This document shows, one piece after another, positions 1 through 12,914 of a DNA stretch of 64,000 nt. The stretch covers positions 310,001 to 374,000 of the forward strand of contig JAEBUN010000019.1 of the NCBI GenBank assembly GCA_023014365.1. Direction: 5' to 3'. This DNA is from Lepiota brunneoincarnata. Taxonomy: Eukaryota > Basidiomycota > Agaricomycetes > Agaricales > Agaricaceae. The notes below the pieces were generated by a model, which was given only the letters and a program-made list of their open reading frames with translations, ran no database searches and was not told where the DNA came from. Both the position numbers and the translations under genes were made by a program. Within the stretch, counting starts at the first letter, position 1. Every line of letters begins with the position of its first letter.

Positions 1-145
1 GATCGTGCCAGCCATACGCGTGCCATCCCCGTGAGTAGCTTTCCCATGCCATGAGAATCACTGAATTCATAATGATACTTGATGATAATATACAGATAAC
101 AATATACACTTCTGACTTGCTTCAAATACAGCTAGGTCTCTGCGT

Positions 146-719
146 TCACATTTTTTGAACCTGCTTAGCGCCCTCAACCGGAGCCAAGACTGACCAACGG
201 TCCTTCACGAAAACTATCCGCAGGCATCAGCCCCTGAGCCAGAAGTTGTTACAAAGGCACTCACGTTCCGTCCCGATTGGAATGTTCGCAAAGTCCGCAA
301 AGTTCCCGGTCTGAATGGCTGCCTTATCGCCAAATGCAGGAGACTTGTGTGAGACGGCAGAACCACAGACGCTACAGAACACGCGGGTAACTGCCCATCC
401 CATCCGTACATCAGCCCCTCCACCCACGCTCCATGTGCGTGCACGAGATGAAACGCACCTGTGTTCCCACTGGCCGCCTTGATGTCAAACGTTTTGGTGG
501 GACCAGTGATTTTCAGGTCGTCCTGAGACACAAGGATGTTGGTACTGAAAGCACTTCCACTGGTCTGCCTGCAGTCGGTGCAGTGACACACGATCTAGGT
601 GCGATAAGCTCCATCGTTGTAACATCCAGACAGTAGAGATAAGACCAAACCTGATCCTCATGTGTTGAATTGACCTCGACAACAACCTGGCCGCAAAGAC
701 ATTTCCCAATGTAAGGCAT
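146..719 (-). CDS. GFA/CENP-V domain zinc-binding protein, 132 aa, 4 exons
   Basis: Exons 651-719, 459-594, 265-390 and 146-213 join in frame (399 nt including the stop) through GT-AG introns of 56, 68 and 51 bases. The protein starts MPYIGKCLCGQVVVEV, continues with VCHCTDCRQTSGSAF, then FCSVCGSAVSHKS, and ends LFVKDRWSVLAPVEGAKQ. These are the paired Cys motifs (CxCG, CHCxxC, CxxCG) and C-terminal signature of the glutathione-dependent formaldehyde-activating (GFA) fold, and the length is normal for fungal members. Most fungal members have no proven substrate, so the GFA name is a fold label and not a reaction. The last exon was chosen because its acceptor restores the conserved ELFVKDRW end; an earlier acceptor would stop at once. 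Confidence 0.88.
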
Positions 720-1305
720 TGTGTAGTGGCGCTTAGTAAGAAGTGCGACGAGTTGGCCCAACCTAAGAACATGTCCTCTTTTATACCTGCAAGGTAGGCG
801 GCCCAATTGAGGCGATAAGTTCACACCGATGTGTACCCACAATCAAAGGAATATCCTAGAAGACTTCAGATCATGTGAACCCTGACAATAACTTATGTAG
901 GCATTGGCCAAGGTAGGTACTGTACGCACGCCGAGGAAACAGCTGGAGGCACAAATCACCGCACGTAATCCTCAATTACGTAGGGACCTTGCCTAGGCGG
1001 AGCGGATGCGGCGAAAGGGAGCAGGGGAGGAGATCGAAACAAGGTTTGCAGCCCAAACAGTGTTTCCACGCGAGCACCCGTGGTGTGCGCCATACAGTTA
1101 TCGCTTGGTAAGGGGCATTCTCAGGACCGCTTGAAGACCGTGGAGCACCCGGGACGATAACAAAACGATTCATAGTAACGAGTGGACAACCATCATGCTG
1201 ACCTGCGGACAGGCTGCGCAACCATCTTCGGAAAGCCTATATATCGGAAAAGCAGAACTAGTGATTACACGACTTCGCAGTGAAAACAAAGGCGGGTGGG
1301 TTTCG
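720..1305. other. Intergenic, no gene seen
   Basis: Spacer between the GFA-domain gene and the 3' end of VPS68, both on the minus strand. It must hold the GFA gene promoter. Short open frames occur, but none shows a recognisable domain or a coherent splice pattern. Confidence 0.5.
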
Positions 1306-1985
1306 TTACAAGGTCAAATTATATTCATACTCGTTGCTCGTGTTTTGCGCAATCCAAAGCACGACCGCCGACAGCATCAGCGCCACACTCTGAGAGACGT
1401 TCGCATATCCATAGTACGTGAACTGGGGAGGGTATCCATGCAAAACATACTTGAGGATCAACACCGTCTATGACAACATCAGCCCCTCTCCATCTAACAA
1501 TGAAAGAAAAAAATCTAATGTACTCACCACACTCCCAGCGAGCCCTCCAGCCATGAGAGCAAACCCAATGAACAAAAACAACCGTGCGCGCCACACAGCT
1601 CTGGAATCACCAAACCCCTCCTCACCCCTAATTCTATCCTTGTCTATTATGACAATGACGAGATATCCCAGCAGAGAACAAATCCCTGGCACCCAGTCGA
1701 CAAAGGTGACATGCACGGGCGCTTCGTCATCCCACTTGGGCTTCGCATGTGCCGACAACACAGCAGCATCCAAGAACGTCCAGTTCGCCAGCGCAAACTA
1801 GCACCAAGAGAAAACAAGATCCCGCCCTCAGTCATTCCAAAGAACCAGGATCAGAGAAACGGCAGACATACCAAGGCCCCAGCGAGATAGACTCCGACTG
1901 TCCTCTTATGCTTCCCGAGGGTAATATTCGGGCACGGATTTAGACACACCCTCCTGGGATCATAGTCTGCTCGTGGCAACGACAT
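1306..1985 (-). CDS. VPS68: Vps68/TMEM50 family vacuolar sorting membrane protein, 181 aa
   Basis: Exons 1872-1985, 1528-1797 and 1306-1467 (114 + 270 + 162 nt) join in frame with introns of 74 and 60 bases. Hallmark stretches are KRTVGVYLAGALFALANW, FLDAAVLSAHAK and VHVTFVDWVPGICSLLGY, then hydrophobic segments LFLFIGFALMAGGLAGSVV and SVALMLSAVVLWIAQNT. This gives about four membrane spans, as in the UPF0220 family. Yeast Vps68 acts in vacuolar protein sorting with Vps55 at late endosomes; that role is inferred from family membership. The start MSLPRADYDP was chosen because the family N-terminus (..NITLGKHKR) follows it directly. The frame is undamaged. Confidence 0.92.
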
Positions 1986-2949
1986 CACAGTTTTTGCCCA
2001 GCTGAAATGTTGAAGATGCGGAAGAGGTGCGTATGATGGTGGTGGAGTGCGATGGAGAAGCAGAGGGTGTGAATGTGCCAACTCGGCAATCTCGTGGGAA
2101 CGTTCACCCAAAGACGGCCTCTCAACCGACCCCGGCTCTCCTTGAGGCTGAAGCTCATGCCCATAATCCACCTCTACCTGCGTCTCGACTTGCACTGCGA
2201 TCTCTATTCGACTTGGGGACTGTGGCTCTGGATCGTACGGCCAGAAGAATGGCATAGGGACAAGCCGGGATGCGTTAGCGAACACGTAGGCGTAGGTGGG
2301 TGGGTGTAGTCAAGAAGATGGAGAGCGAAATTAAACGAGCTGGGCGCCGTTCTTTGCAAGCAGAACAAAAAAAGTGATGGATCTACTGCCTCTTCTACGA
2401 CCGATTTGAAGACTAAAGCTATTACCACTTCGGTAGAGCACCGCTGATGGCCATAGTCGATGTCAAACTAGTTGGTGATGGGATTGGTAAAGGAGACTAT
2501 GTCCGTTATCACTACATGGAGGCGTGTGATTGGTGGAACACCGCGTTATTTCGTCAAGCAATGCCTTCGATGGCAGCCGGTGACATAACTTTGTTAATGT
2601 TCAGATGTAAGAGACGCCCTATGAAGCAATGGGCCCCGCATAAAGGAGTCCCAGGGGCCAGCATCAATCACACATTTCGACAGCTGCATGATGGAGCTTA
2701 TACACCGCGCAAGATAGCCGAGGGGCTGAAAATAGCGTAAAGTGAGGAAGAAACGCAGACAGTTCGGAAATCACAGGAAACCCCTAGTCGCAAAGCAACC
2801 ACTGATCAAACACATGTTCCAAGGGAAAATCTGCCCCATGACCGAGCTCCCCTGAACGATTACTAGGACTCCTGAACGAGATTCTCGAAGACAATAACAT
2901 CTATACTCAGGAGCGCGACAACCCCACCACCCCCACCACTTCGATCCCT
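1986..2949. other. Intergenic, no supported gene
   Basis: Lies between the start of VPS68 and the 3' end of the glycosidase gene. A 97-codon open frame on the plus strand (2447-2740) has no recognised domain, signal peptide or conserved neighbour and is not called as a gene. Confidence 0.5.
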
Positions 2950-4316
2950 CTACTGCCTCAAGACTGTGCCGTGCCTCGCAACCCCACTGAGCCCAGGAAG
3001 CGTCTGAAACGCCGACCAAGTACGCAAGTCACTTGAGTCAGAATAAATGTATTTGCCTATCAGTGTTCCATCGCTTGGAGTCAGCGCGAGGTGTCGTTCA
3101 TCCATCAGAAAACGCAATGTGCTCACCGGAACTGAAACCGTCGGCATATCTGTACCATCAGTGCAGACGTCAGGAACAGGCTAAAAATAAACCCTTCAAG
3201 GAAAAAACATACAAGCGGAACCTCCCATTAGGTAATGTGGTAACGCAGGCACCCTCAGCTTGACCCCAGCCAGCAAAATCACCCGTTTGGACAAAGGTAT
3301 ATGGACCAGTGAGAGACGAAGCGACTGCATGCTCAACATGCTTCTTGCCGTTAGACTCTGCCTTGGTGAAAATGTGGTATTGATTGCTGGAAAAAATTAA
3401 GGGTGGGGTCAGTGTGAAAGCGCTAGAATGCCTAGTGCCAGACGCTCGCTCACTTGAAGAAAACAGGGAAAGTATCGATGTACCCCAACCCAGCATTGGA
3501 AATGCCTGACATGACCACGGGACCAGACCACGACTTTAGCGTGGCGTCGTTGGCAGTGTAGATGTAAGGAAGGAACGGGCCAAAGCTCCCTGTCGACAAT
3601 GAAACCACAATGTTGAGTTTCCCCGTCTTTGGGTCCTTGAAGAACTCCTAATATCATTGTGTTGATGAGCAATAAATTTTGTAATAAATTGCTTCTGACA
3701 TACAGGGGCCCAAGTGTTAATGGGTCGAATGACAGAAGACGAAGTCGAGATCGTCGTCAGAAGTGTCCAGCTGATAAGATTGGAGCTGCTCTATCATGAC
3801 GGGAAGGTGATCAGCTAGAAACCAGACTTTATGACTATTGAGCGCCCACCGCGATCGCAAAATTGGTACTAGCCCAGTCCGTAGTATCTGTCAGAAACTC
3901 CCCATTCAGCCATTCAGCCATAGCCCCCCTCTCTTAGCCAGCAACTTACAAGCAATATAATATTTCCCGCTGCAAAAGGAGGCGTCAGTTATCCATCTGC
4001 AGGCAACAACACCACACCCACGTACTCAGTATGTAGGATCACGCTAGGATCGCGAATAAGCCCGGTAGGTGGCGTGTACGCAGGTCCTTTCAACAAACTG
4101 AACGTCGTCCCATCATTTGAAGTATACACATAAAGATTCGACTCCGACGCTGAAGTGAAAGCGGTGAACACATAAGGAGCAGCAACAGCCCTTCTGAACA
4201 TCTCTGGAGATAGTGCAGGCTGTAGTGGATGTGATATTCAGCGGCGTGGCAAAGCTGAGGGCGCATAGTGCGCCCAAGAACGTGGTTAGGATTCCAAGTC
4301 GGATTAAGCTGGGCAT
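2950..4316 (-). CDS. Secreted GH43-like five-bladed propeller glycosidase, one-base frame break in exon 1
   Basis: Eight exons: 4026-4316, 3950-3969, 3850-3887, 3704-3790, 3454-3647, 3213-3386, 3127-3149 and 2950-3056. All introns are GT-AG. The N-terminus MPSLIRLGILTTFLGALCAL is a signal peptide. Typical propeller stretches follow: GLIRDPSVILHTDGKYYIAY, FAIA, NTWAPEFFKDPKTGKLNIVV, GLGYIDTFPVFF, AEGACVTTLPNGRFRLY and LPGLSGVARHGTVL. The Asp of RDPSVI and the Glu of AEGAC sit where the clan's acidic residues are expected. Probable role: cleavage of plant cell-wall arabinose- or xylose-containing side chains outside the cell. The exons total 934 nt, one more than a multiple of three. The signal-peptide frame and the propeller frame are offset near 4185-4215, with no room for an intron, so there is one extra base. 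It is either a sequencing error or a fresh mutation. Confidence 0.82.
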
Positions 4317-5970
4317 GGTTGGCTGAGCGATAACTTTGTTTCGGGACCCATAGCTCTCTTATGTCAGGGGAAGGAAAAATAACGGGATTTTGGAAGCATT
4401 GGTGGTGCATGGATCAAGGTGTCTTGTGATGATGAAGCGGCCCGCAAGAACTATCGACTCACAGCCTGTTATTGCGAAGGTGATTATATTCGTCTCGTAT
4501 ACACCCGTTTGTCTCCCATGTTATGGTTCTCAAATTGTTTGCCGTGGATCGGAACCAGGAGGCGGGCTTGGCTGGACGTGTTTGTCATGTTCTGAGTGGA
4601 CGCAGAGCATATATTTTGTCGAAGTTGCATCACTATCACATGACCTCGCTCACGGCGTAACCCTAACACGCAAGGGGTAACAAAAATAAGTCCTATTACA
4701 ATTTATTGGCTTGGGCTGCACAGAAATCCACGTCAACTCATCCCGTGCAGAGACACCAGCCTGAAAACGCCAAACAGAAGGCAGCGCTATCCAGTCCCGC
4801 CCTTCCAGGTATGGCTGTACCCATGTGCTATTGTGTCAGGCGAGGTACGATAAAGGAGTCCGGCAACCGTGAATAAGGGCCTGGGTGGAACTAAGCTTGG
4901 GGCGGAACGCTAGGTCACGGACTCATGTCTTCCAAAACGATCCAACAAAGCTATATGGCCCGCAGAGACTGGATCGTGGGGTTGGAGGTCCAGGTTGGTG
5001 AGGCTTGGAGAAACACAAGGACGCAAGGCGGTTGTACTAGGAGATTATGGGTTCGGTACCCCGGGTCCAGTACTCGAGGAAGCCTAAGTGTCGACGGCAT
5101 TGATATCAAAGGCAGAAAATGGATGGGATCTCGTCCAGAAGTGTGTGCAAACTTGACCAGCAGAGGGTAGTGGGAGTCCGGTGAGCTAAGGACAATCGCT
5201 ATATCATGTGTGGCAGAAAAGGATAATTAACTGTAGCCAGTGTCGCTTGTGTAATTATTATCAACCGGCGCGATCCATGATAGGGATTCCTACCAACTTC
5301 CCCGCTACAACCTGACTCCATCCGTTCGAGGTCGACGATGCTGCTGGTTTATGGCGTCGCGTTTCTGAGGCAGTAGGAGATTCCGTTCCGCGTCTAATTC
5401 AGAGGACTCGGATGCCGAGTGAGAATGATATAAACGAAATATGTATGAGTCCTGCAACATCGGAGGGGCCAAGAATATGAGGAGGACGAGTATGAATGTA
5501 GGCCAGGAAAAGAACGCTGGTAATTCTTATTTGGGACGATTGTTTGGCAACGTAGCGAGGTCCAAACTCCAATGTGCCTGTAGCAGCCCAGTAGCTGCAG
5601 AGGCCAGACACCTTTCTTTACCGAGACCTCCAAGGATTACCTGCAATACCAGTAGGCGGAACACCTGCAGATCATGGACGCGCTTCACGACACAAGGGTC
5701 TAAGATACAGTCTCCGCCCGTCTGTACCCCTTTAGCCGATGTGCCCGTGAAAACTAGTCTATTCATAGCTCCGTTTTCGCAGCCCCTGGACCATTATCAG
5801 TCTTCAATGCCCATAGCACTCCTGATAAATGTCACAGTTTATGGTCCCGCGGTAGGCATTGTTAACGCATCACTGTTCAAGGCGGTATGAGAATGGTCGT
5901 GGCATTTGCTGTGAACGAATCAGGATAAGAATTCCAGAAGCACAGCGCATTGCCTCGAAAATTTCTCACC
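4317..5970. other. Intergenic between divergent secreted-enzyme genes
   Basis: The minus-strand glycosidase and plus-strand esterase diverge from here, so both promoters lie inside. Open frames of 60-150 codons on both strands overlap each other without motif, splice pattern or similarity I recognise. I see no supportable gene. Confidence 0.45.
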
Positions 5971-8310
5971 ATGGGGTTGACTGCAACCCTCGCGGTTGCA
6001 GGCATTTTTGCTGTCCAGGCCTTTGCTGCACCGCAGGTCAAGATCGGCGGGACAACACTCATAGGAAGGGATGTCACGGGATTAAAACAAGACTTCTTTG
6101 GAGGTCAGTGATGTTCGCGGACCGGAATGTTCTGGCTTATTGTTCTTCCGCAGGGATACCATATGCCGAGCCTCCTCTCGGAATCTTGAGGCTGAAACCC
6201 CCAGTGTTAAAGCTTCAGCCTGAAGAAAGGACCTTTGATGCATCAAATTTCGGACCGGCCTGCCTCCAGCCGGTATGCAAGCCATTTTTCCTATGCAACA
6301 CATTCCCACACAGGACCTCTCCAGGGACTAGACTTTTCTCGTGCATCGGAGGATTGTCTCACCATTAATGTAATCCGACCCTCAAGCATCCACCACCAGA
6401 AATTGCCAGTCGTACGTCCCCCGCCCCTCGCATGATATTTATACACGCTAATACATGGTTACAGCTGTTTTGGGTGTGAGTTTTTAAGCCCAACCTACAA
6501 GAACTTCTAGCTAAGGTACTGTCCGTCACAGATATGGTGGGGGTTTTCAAGACGGTGCCTCGTCGGGGTTCAACGGAAGTGCGATCGTCGCTCGAAGTGT
6601 TGCAAGGGTAAGACCCTTCCGATACAACTAGTACACGCATCTCTCAATCGCACAGAGAACGCCGCTTATCTATGTCAATTTCAACTACCGCGTTGGTCCT
6701 CTCGGTTTCCCGCAAGGTCAAGAAGGTTCGTGCGGCTGCTTGTATATAAGTGATAGAGTAACAACATTCCCCAGCTGCTTATCAAAACGCCCTTAATCTT
6801 GGTATCAAAGATGAAATAGCGGCACTCCAATGGATCCGGCGCAACATTAGGGCATTTGGTGGTGACTATCGAAAGGTTAATCTACGTCATCTCAGAGAAG
6901 ATCGGCAGTTTCATCTCTCCACAGGTCACCATCTTTGGACAGAGTGCAGGGGCCATCATGAGTGCTATCCTTTATCTCAATTCTCCTCTCAATCAACTCG
7001 CTCGTGGGGTCGTACGTACCTTTGTTCATCCTCTTCTCTGTCTGACGCATATAAAATGTGTTTTGAAATAGATCCTAGAATCGGGCTCTCAAGCAACATC
7101 GGTCAATTTCAACCCTTCACGACGACAGGGTAAACTGGGATAACTTCGTCGCTGGCGTCGCGCCGTGTTCATCCACAGCGAGATCAAGCCAGACGTTTGA
7201 TTGTCTCCGAAACGCCAACTCAAGCGATGTTTTCGCGGGGTTGCTCCATGCGATCAACGAGGAACCCGAGTTGTTCGGTTTTGGTCCAGTAATCGACGGT
7301 CCTGGAGGAGTGTATCCTGCCCTTCCATCTGAGTTATTTGCTCGAAGCCATTTTGCAAAGGTCCCATTCATTACCGGAACCAACCTTGACGAGGGTAAGT
7401 CACGAAGCTTGCATTATGTATTCCCGGGGGATGTGATGAATAACGAATGATATAGGCACCAGTGGAACTCGTACCCCAGACCCTGAACTCTGAAGACGAG
7501 ATTCGCGACTATATCACGGCCAACTTCTCTCCGCCCCTCGTACAACCTTACTGGCTTCCACGGGCAGTAAACAGACTGCTCGAACTGTATCCAGATGATC
7601 CAACTCTGGGATCGCCATTCAACACGGGTAATGAGACATTTGGATTGTCGAGCCAGTTCAAGCGCGCGGCTGCCCTTGGTATGTCTATTTTTTTTCGCCT
7701 GTGGAAGGGTGAGCACGCTAATGGCGGACAGCCGGTGATTTGTCATTTACTTCCCAGCGTCGATTATGGCAACAAACTGCGGCAAAAGTAGGTCTCAACA
7801 ATTGGGGGTACATTTTTACCCAACCACAAGCCTCAGCACACGCCCCTATTTGGAGGTGAACCACCATTGACACTCACTCCGCTTCCTTGGAGCTGATTCT
7901 GGAGTTCCGTCAGTTACACACTCGGACGAGTTGGCATATGTTTATGGGGCACCTCGAGACCAATCTCTCTCCTCTTTGAGGATGAGTGCCCTAATGATCG
8001 ACTACTGGGTCTCATTTGCGACAAGTTTGAACCCGAATGATGGAAAAGGAATGGAACGTGCGTGTTCTCCCGTCCGTCTCTGTCGTGTTCGCGACTAGGC
8101 GAAGCTCATGATTCGTGAAAACACTCGACAGGTCCAGTCTGGGAGCAGTACACACCCAACAACCAACGTATCATCCAGCTCAACGGAGACAATACCACGA
8201 TGATCCCCGATACATTCCGCAAGGAGCAGATAGACTATATTAATTCTGTTCCAGCGGTGTTTTACCATCGCAGGGAATTTGAGGTATTCAGGCAGAGCAA
8301 CCTTTTATAG
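5971..8310 (+). CDS. Secreted type-B carboxylesterase/lipase with several frame breaks (possible pseudogene)
   Basis: The start MGLTATLAVAGIFAVQAFA is a signal peptide. Family landmarks follow in order across many short introns: GGIPYAEPPLG, ASEDCLTINVIRPSS, oxyanion-hole YGGGFQDGASSGF, IYVNFNYRVGPLGF, nucleophile elbow VTIFGQSAGA (about 6925-6955), AILESGSQA, FGPVIDGPGG, FITGTNLDEG, and HSDELAYVYGAP with the catalytic His near 7925. The end is REFEVFRQSNLL and a stop at 8308-8310. This is an alpha/beta-hydrolase acting outside the cell on ester substrates. The frame is broken at a GGG run near 7130, probably near 7456-7466 (unless an odd acceptor is used), at CCCC near 7840 and near 7895. 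All are one-base changes, so the locus is either recently dead or carries sequencing indels. Confidence 0.8.
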
Positions 8311-8984
8311 GTAATAGATCAATCAATATATAGATTTAGTCCTTATCGATAGCAACCTAACTCAAGACATGCAAGAAAAGGAAAATGGAACCCACCGGGC
8401 AGTGCTTTCATTCTATGGCTGTGAACAATACTAGGATTTATATGTCAATTCAAATAACTAACGCTGTGGGGGCGGAAGCGCCCACTTGGAAACACCATGT
8501 AAACTAAAGGCAGTGTAATCCAGTCCAACAGCTCCCTACCGTTCCCTAGTACACGGACCATACAATTGTGCTCCCAACTCGGCCCCGCACCGTACATGTA
8601 AGGATTCTCGCCTCGCCATCTGCGTCCGCCTTTAATAAATGTAGTCGAACTTCAGCTTCAGCACCGGCTGCCTTTCATTCCGGAGTCAGAATCCCGGCGA
8701 CGATTTTTTTGAGTTATTAGCTTACCAAATTGGTGAAGATAGTACGAAAGGTTCTTCACGATCGCCAATCGTCAGGGATGTGGTAGGAGTCACGATGATC
8801 AGGCACAGGGAGAGGGGCTCATGATCCTTCCCTACCGAACAGCCTATCTACACCCGTTGACATAAAAATACAGCCTTATCCGCACCCGGCCATTCCGTTC
8901 CAATTCCTTCTCTCAACCCCCCCCCCCCCCCCCCACCCAATTCTTCTCCCTTCCTCACCTCATTAGCAATTTGTTCTCTGCAAC
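8311..8984. other. Intergenic with an 18-base C run (8917-8934)
   Basis: Promoter region of the next gene. A pyrimidine-rich stretch, including 18 consecutive C, lies about 50 bases before its ATG. Such C/T-rich tracts are common just upstream of fungal start codons. No open frame of note. Confidence 0.5.
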
Positions 8985-10039
8985 ATGTTTATACCATTTA
9001 TCAGCAAAAGTGCCTCGACGCTCAAACGGCGGAAAGGTGGTGGTGGTAGAGGCGGTGGTGGTCGCGGCAGGGGTAGGGGCAGCAGTTCCCGTGGTAGTAA
9101 AAGCTCAGGACCAAAAGGCCGAGCGACCAAGTCCACGTTCAATTTCCCTGGTGGTGGCAGGTCCAAGAGTACCTCTGCGTATGGCGCTGGTGGTGGGACT
9201 GCTGCTGCAATACCGGCTGGCCTGCCATTTGCTGGACGTTTGGCAGGAGGTGGGACACGCAGTCAGATATTTGGAACTAGGTCGGTGGCATTTCATAGCT
9301 TATTTTCTGTATGGATGATCGCAGTTGCTAATTTTATCTTTGTTCTCTTTTAGGACGTATGGCAGCGGATATGGGAGCGGATCTGTAGCACGAGGTGTTG
9401 CAGGGCGTGGATTCCCGTTCTTCTTTTGGCCTGTGGTTTGGAGGGAGTGCAATGCTCGTAGCAGACACATATCTTGACTGGCAGAAGGGAGGTTAGTGTG
9501 AAATCAGCCCCCCATCTAGTCTCCTCTCCTTGAAACTTAACCAACCTTTTAGTATGGTGATGTCAATAACAGCACACGCCCAGGAGGAGTCTTGGCCACC
9601 ACCGCATTCCTATCAGCCTCCTCCGCAAACACAACATTTCCGACTCTTGGCTGATAATGCGACTGTAGTTGAGCTCATCTCGGATCTCACGCAAAACTGT
9701 ACCTCGCGCTTAAATCTCAACCCACCGCCGTCATCAACTCCCCTTGATCCGTCGGCACAGACGCCGAAACCGGAGCAGGTGCTGCAGTACTATCGTGCGA
9801 GTTCCATAGCGCTTACATTGGACGGTTACAATAATAGCGCTACATACGCCGCTGATGGAACTGTGGATAATCCTCTGCCTCAGGGTGTTGATATGGATCT
9901 GCTGGTGTGCTTGAACGAGACGATTGGTCTTGCGGCGCCGTTGGTTGATGGAGCGTTGGGTATAACTCCCTGGACGCCTTCATATTTGAATTTAATTGGC
10001 TTGGTTTGGACGATTTGGGCTTTGATGAAACTCAGTTAG
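8985..10039 (+). CDS. Gly/Arg-rich N-terminus plus extracellular domain, basidiomycete protein of unknown function, frameshifted
   Basis: Begins MFIPFISKSASTLKRRKGGGG with a long Gly/Arg/Ser-rich segment. An intron at about 9333-9354 leads to GSVARGVAGRGFPFFFWPVV and SAMLVADTYLDWQKG; a further exon gives NNSTRPGGVLATTAFL, TTFRLLADNATVVELISDL, QVLQYYRASSIALTLDGYNN, PQGVDMDLLVCLNETIGLAAPLVDG cut into short blocks, and a hydrophobic end LIGLVWTIWALMKLS. Several NxS/T sites fit an extracellular domain anchored by the final hydrophobic helix. I recognise the layout from Agaricomycete proteomes, where no function is assigned. The frame shifts at GTTTGG near 9437 and at CATTTCC near 9637, both explained by one extra T. 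The second intron's phase is also uncertain. Confidence 0.65.
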
Positions 10040-12914
10040 GGGACGGGAGGGGGCGGTCCAAGCACGGGGGGGGGGGGCTTGATATCATGTTCATTAGACT
10101 TGAGGTGAAACCCACCGCTACATTCTCTTGCTATAGCTCCATAATTACTACTATGGTTTGTATTAATGATCTGAAAGCCAGTCTTACCCAGTGAATAGCC
10201 GCGTATGCAGACGGCATCTGTAAATAAAGCGTTCACTCTGCCTCGGGCTCCCCTGCCACAGGCACCGCAAGCTAAATACATTGTGACAGGTTGCGGAAAT
10301 GGAGTCGGAGAGGACTCGGCACTTGTTTTTCAGCCCGAGTCAAAACCCTTGTTCCCCCTTGATTGTGGTTTTTTTTTTTTTTGATTCGAGTACATGTTTC
10401 ACGAGACAGTCCGAAGAGAGCGTGTACCTGAGAGTCGGCGACGTTTTGCAAGCACAGTGTTCCACAAATCTAAATCTACGGCTTGGCATCTGGCGCGACG
10501 AGTTGTTGTTCAACGGGTGTGATCAGCCATAATATTCGCTACCGGAGTCATCGTATTCACCTGGCAGTGGGCGGAGGCGCAGTTGATGATGGAGAAGAGA
10601 GAGTCTTGGCACACATTACTGGCAAACAGACAGTTTGCACTAATCATCATCATCAACATTCCCCTTCGTCGGATCTACTCTCGCCTGTACGAAAGCGATG
10701 TTCCTTCCATCTAACAATACTTTCCATCATCGGCAGAGGCTTGCTGTTAGTCAAGGTCACCAAAGTTGCCGGGTTCTCTCACGCCCCCCGGAGTAAGTTC
10801 ACGTGCGAAAGTTCTTCTGCTCGGTTCGACCCCCAACTCCCCCTCTTCTTCCCCAACTCGGAGATCTAACAACCCGCGCTCCGTGGTTTCTCCTGCTTTC
10901 AACGACTCTCGAACGTATCTCATTCCATTCAGGTGAATATTTGTTATTATTATTATTATCATCGGATTGACAGATCCTGCCAGGGGTGTAATAGCGATAA
11001 GTGCGGTGACTGGTGTTGCTTACCTTGATGATGAAACCCGCTTTTTGAAAAGAAGAAGAAGGGGGGGGGATTGTAATGTACATTTTGATCCAATCACTTG
11101 AGAATACACGGTATGTAGATACCGAGTCGTATCACATATTCCCGCCCAACAACCGGGGCTATACCTTTCTGATATTTCTACTTTCTCAGGGGATTGCTGT
11201 TAGCTTCGGGTCGGGGACCTTAGCAGCGAACTAAGGGGAGTAGAGGGGGGGTTGCGAAAAGAAATACTTGACTCGGGGAACCAGGCCTTGAGTAGATAAC
11301 ACCACGTGTAATATATCCGGGGAAGGGAAAGAGTGCCGCAAAAGTTGCAAGATTAAAAAGCTTACCGTTGAAAACGTATCATCTGACCAACGATGAGTCG
11401 AGAGCTCGCTTCTCCGTGTCCTTCGCAAATAAGTAAGTGAGGCCAAAGATAAGAGTCTTCGGGGACCCAGAAGTAAATTTGCCACGTGTGCCGGTTAATT
11501 ACGAGGATCTAGTGGGGGGATGTGGTTGGAGCTACAGCGCCACCACGAAGTCATGGAGGAGCTAAACCTTAATGTGGTATGCGCGCTGTGGTAACTTTGG
11601 TTTTAACTGCGGGCCGACCGGGGGTGGGGGGTGGTGTGTGTCGTGAAGGAAATGCTATTACGCTGGTTGGGAGGGGATGCGAATATATTGTTGAGGTGTT
11701 CCGATGGAACTGCATGAGCAGTTGCGTTTACATCTCCTGGCAGTACACAATGGTCGGGTTCAGAAATGGATCGTGTTGACGATAGCAGTGCGATGCACTT
11801 GGATAGAATCGGTAGCCCAGAGCGTGAATTAGAAACTGTATCAACTAGCGTAAGCGATTGAGGTGAGGGACTAGGGGCAAAGACGCGCGGACCCATATAT
11901 TGATAGCAGTGATGATATTCGGTCGTTGGCCAGTAATGGATGCAGCTAGTGATAATCATAAGATGAGATGTAGGTCGTGCGGGTTGATTGCGATGATCGA
12001 GCAAGCTAGGTTCCCAGGTTACATCTCGAGGAATGCAGTGCCAGGCATCATCAACTGAGTACCTCCAAATGTGCAAAGACCTCTGCCACTTAATGCTCCA
12101 TGCGGGACCGTTGTACGCCAGGAACGAGGACACACGCACGGCCGAAAAGAACCCAGTAATCGCGCTGTGATTGACCTCAGGGTAACCGAGAACCACAGAG
12201 AGTATTGGGAACAAGGGCAGGGATTTCCAGTGGGAGAGCGCGCTTACCGTGCTATCATATATCATAGGGTCTGTTCATGGGCGCCGATACGACCGAAATC
12301 AGCAAGATGAGAGTTGGAGGATGATGAAGGTTCGCAATGAATTAAACTGGAAGGAGGTAAATGAAAAAGCAGGGTTGTCGACGGAGGGAAGAGCATCTCT
12401 GTCCATTAAGACCATATGTCCGTGGACGCATGTGGGACGAAGCAACGGACTGTTGATCATGGGGACAGAGGCGTAGACTGACAGGGCTTGGTGGAAGGTT
12501 CGAAGGAGAACAAAGAACAAAGAACTTTCCAATTCGGGCCACAAACCAGCAGATGGATTATGGAAGGTAATCCTGCCCCGACTTTGATACAAAAGGCGCG
12601 GTCCTTAAAAGAGACAGGTACTTGTGTGTTTCCCTCGAATTACCCTACCTCAATTATTTCGCTCGTAGCCGTTGCACGGTTGCAGAGGTGCGTGATGGCG
12701 AATCTGTGATGTTGGAGAGGCCAGCTGATGCGAGGGGGGGCGTTGATAGTTCTGTTACGAAACGCAGTGACCGGGGGTCTACGCAGAAGCACCAGTGAGA
12801 ACTGCCCTGCCGTCCAGTGTTCGCCTATAAATCCCATCCTTCCCCGTCAATCCAATCCCCACGTCTCCCCCCTTGCCCCCAACCTGGATCGCTGGTCATC
12901 GGTACTTGCTCAAC
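10040..12914. other. 2.9 kb without a supported gene
   Basis: Contains simple tracts: a G run near 10068, a T run at about 10370-10381, a TTA microsatellite near 10940-10960 and a G run near 11061. A 220-codon minus-strand open frame (11603-12265) is the longest, but its composition is not protein-like and it shows no domain. The right end is the promoter of the HMG-box gene, with pyrimidine-rich sequence from about 12835. Confidence 0.45.

Noticed and set aside
2447..2740. 97-codon plus-strand open frame
   Set aside because: No recognisable motif and no support from neighbours.
5441..5890. 149-codon plus-strand open frame upstream of the esterase
   Set aside because: Considered as a decayed transporter, but no motif could be placed and both strands are equally open.
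9530..10039. Separate 169-codon gene starting MKLNQPF
   Set aside because: Its first 35 codons are a shifted frame; the true upstream exon reads NNSTRPGGVLATTAFL and joins the Gly-rich gene.
11603..12265. 220-codon minus-strand open frame
   Set aside because: Long, but no domain, signal, membrane pattern or splice context; composition looks like chance in a GC-balanced region.
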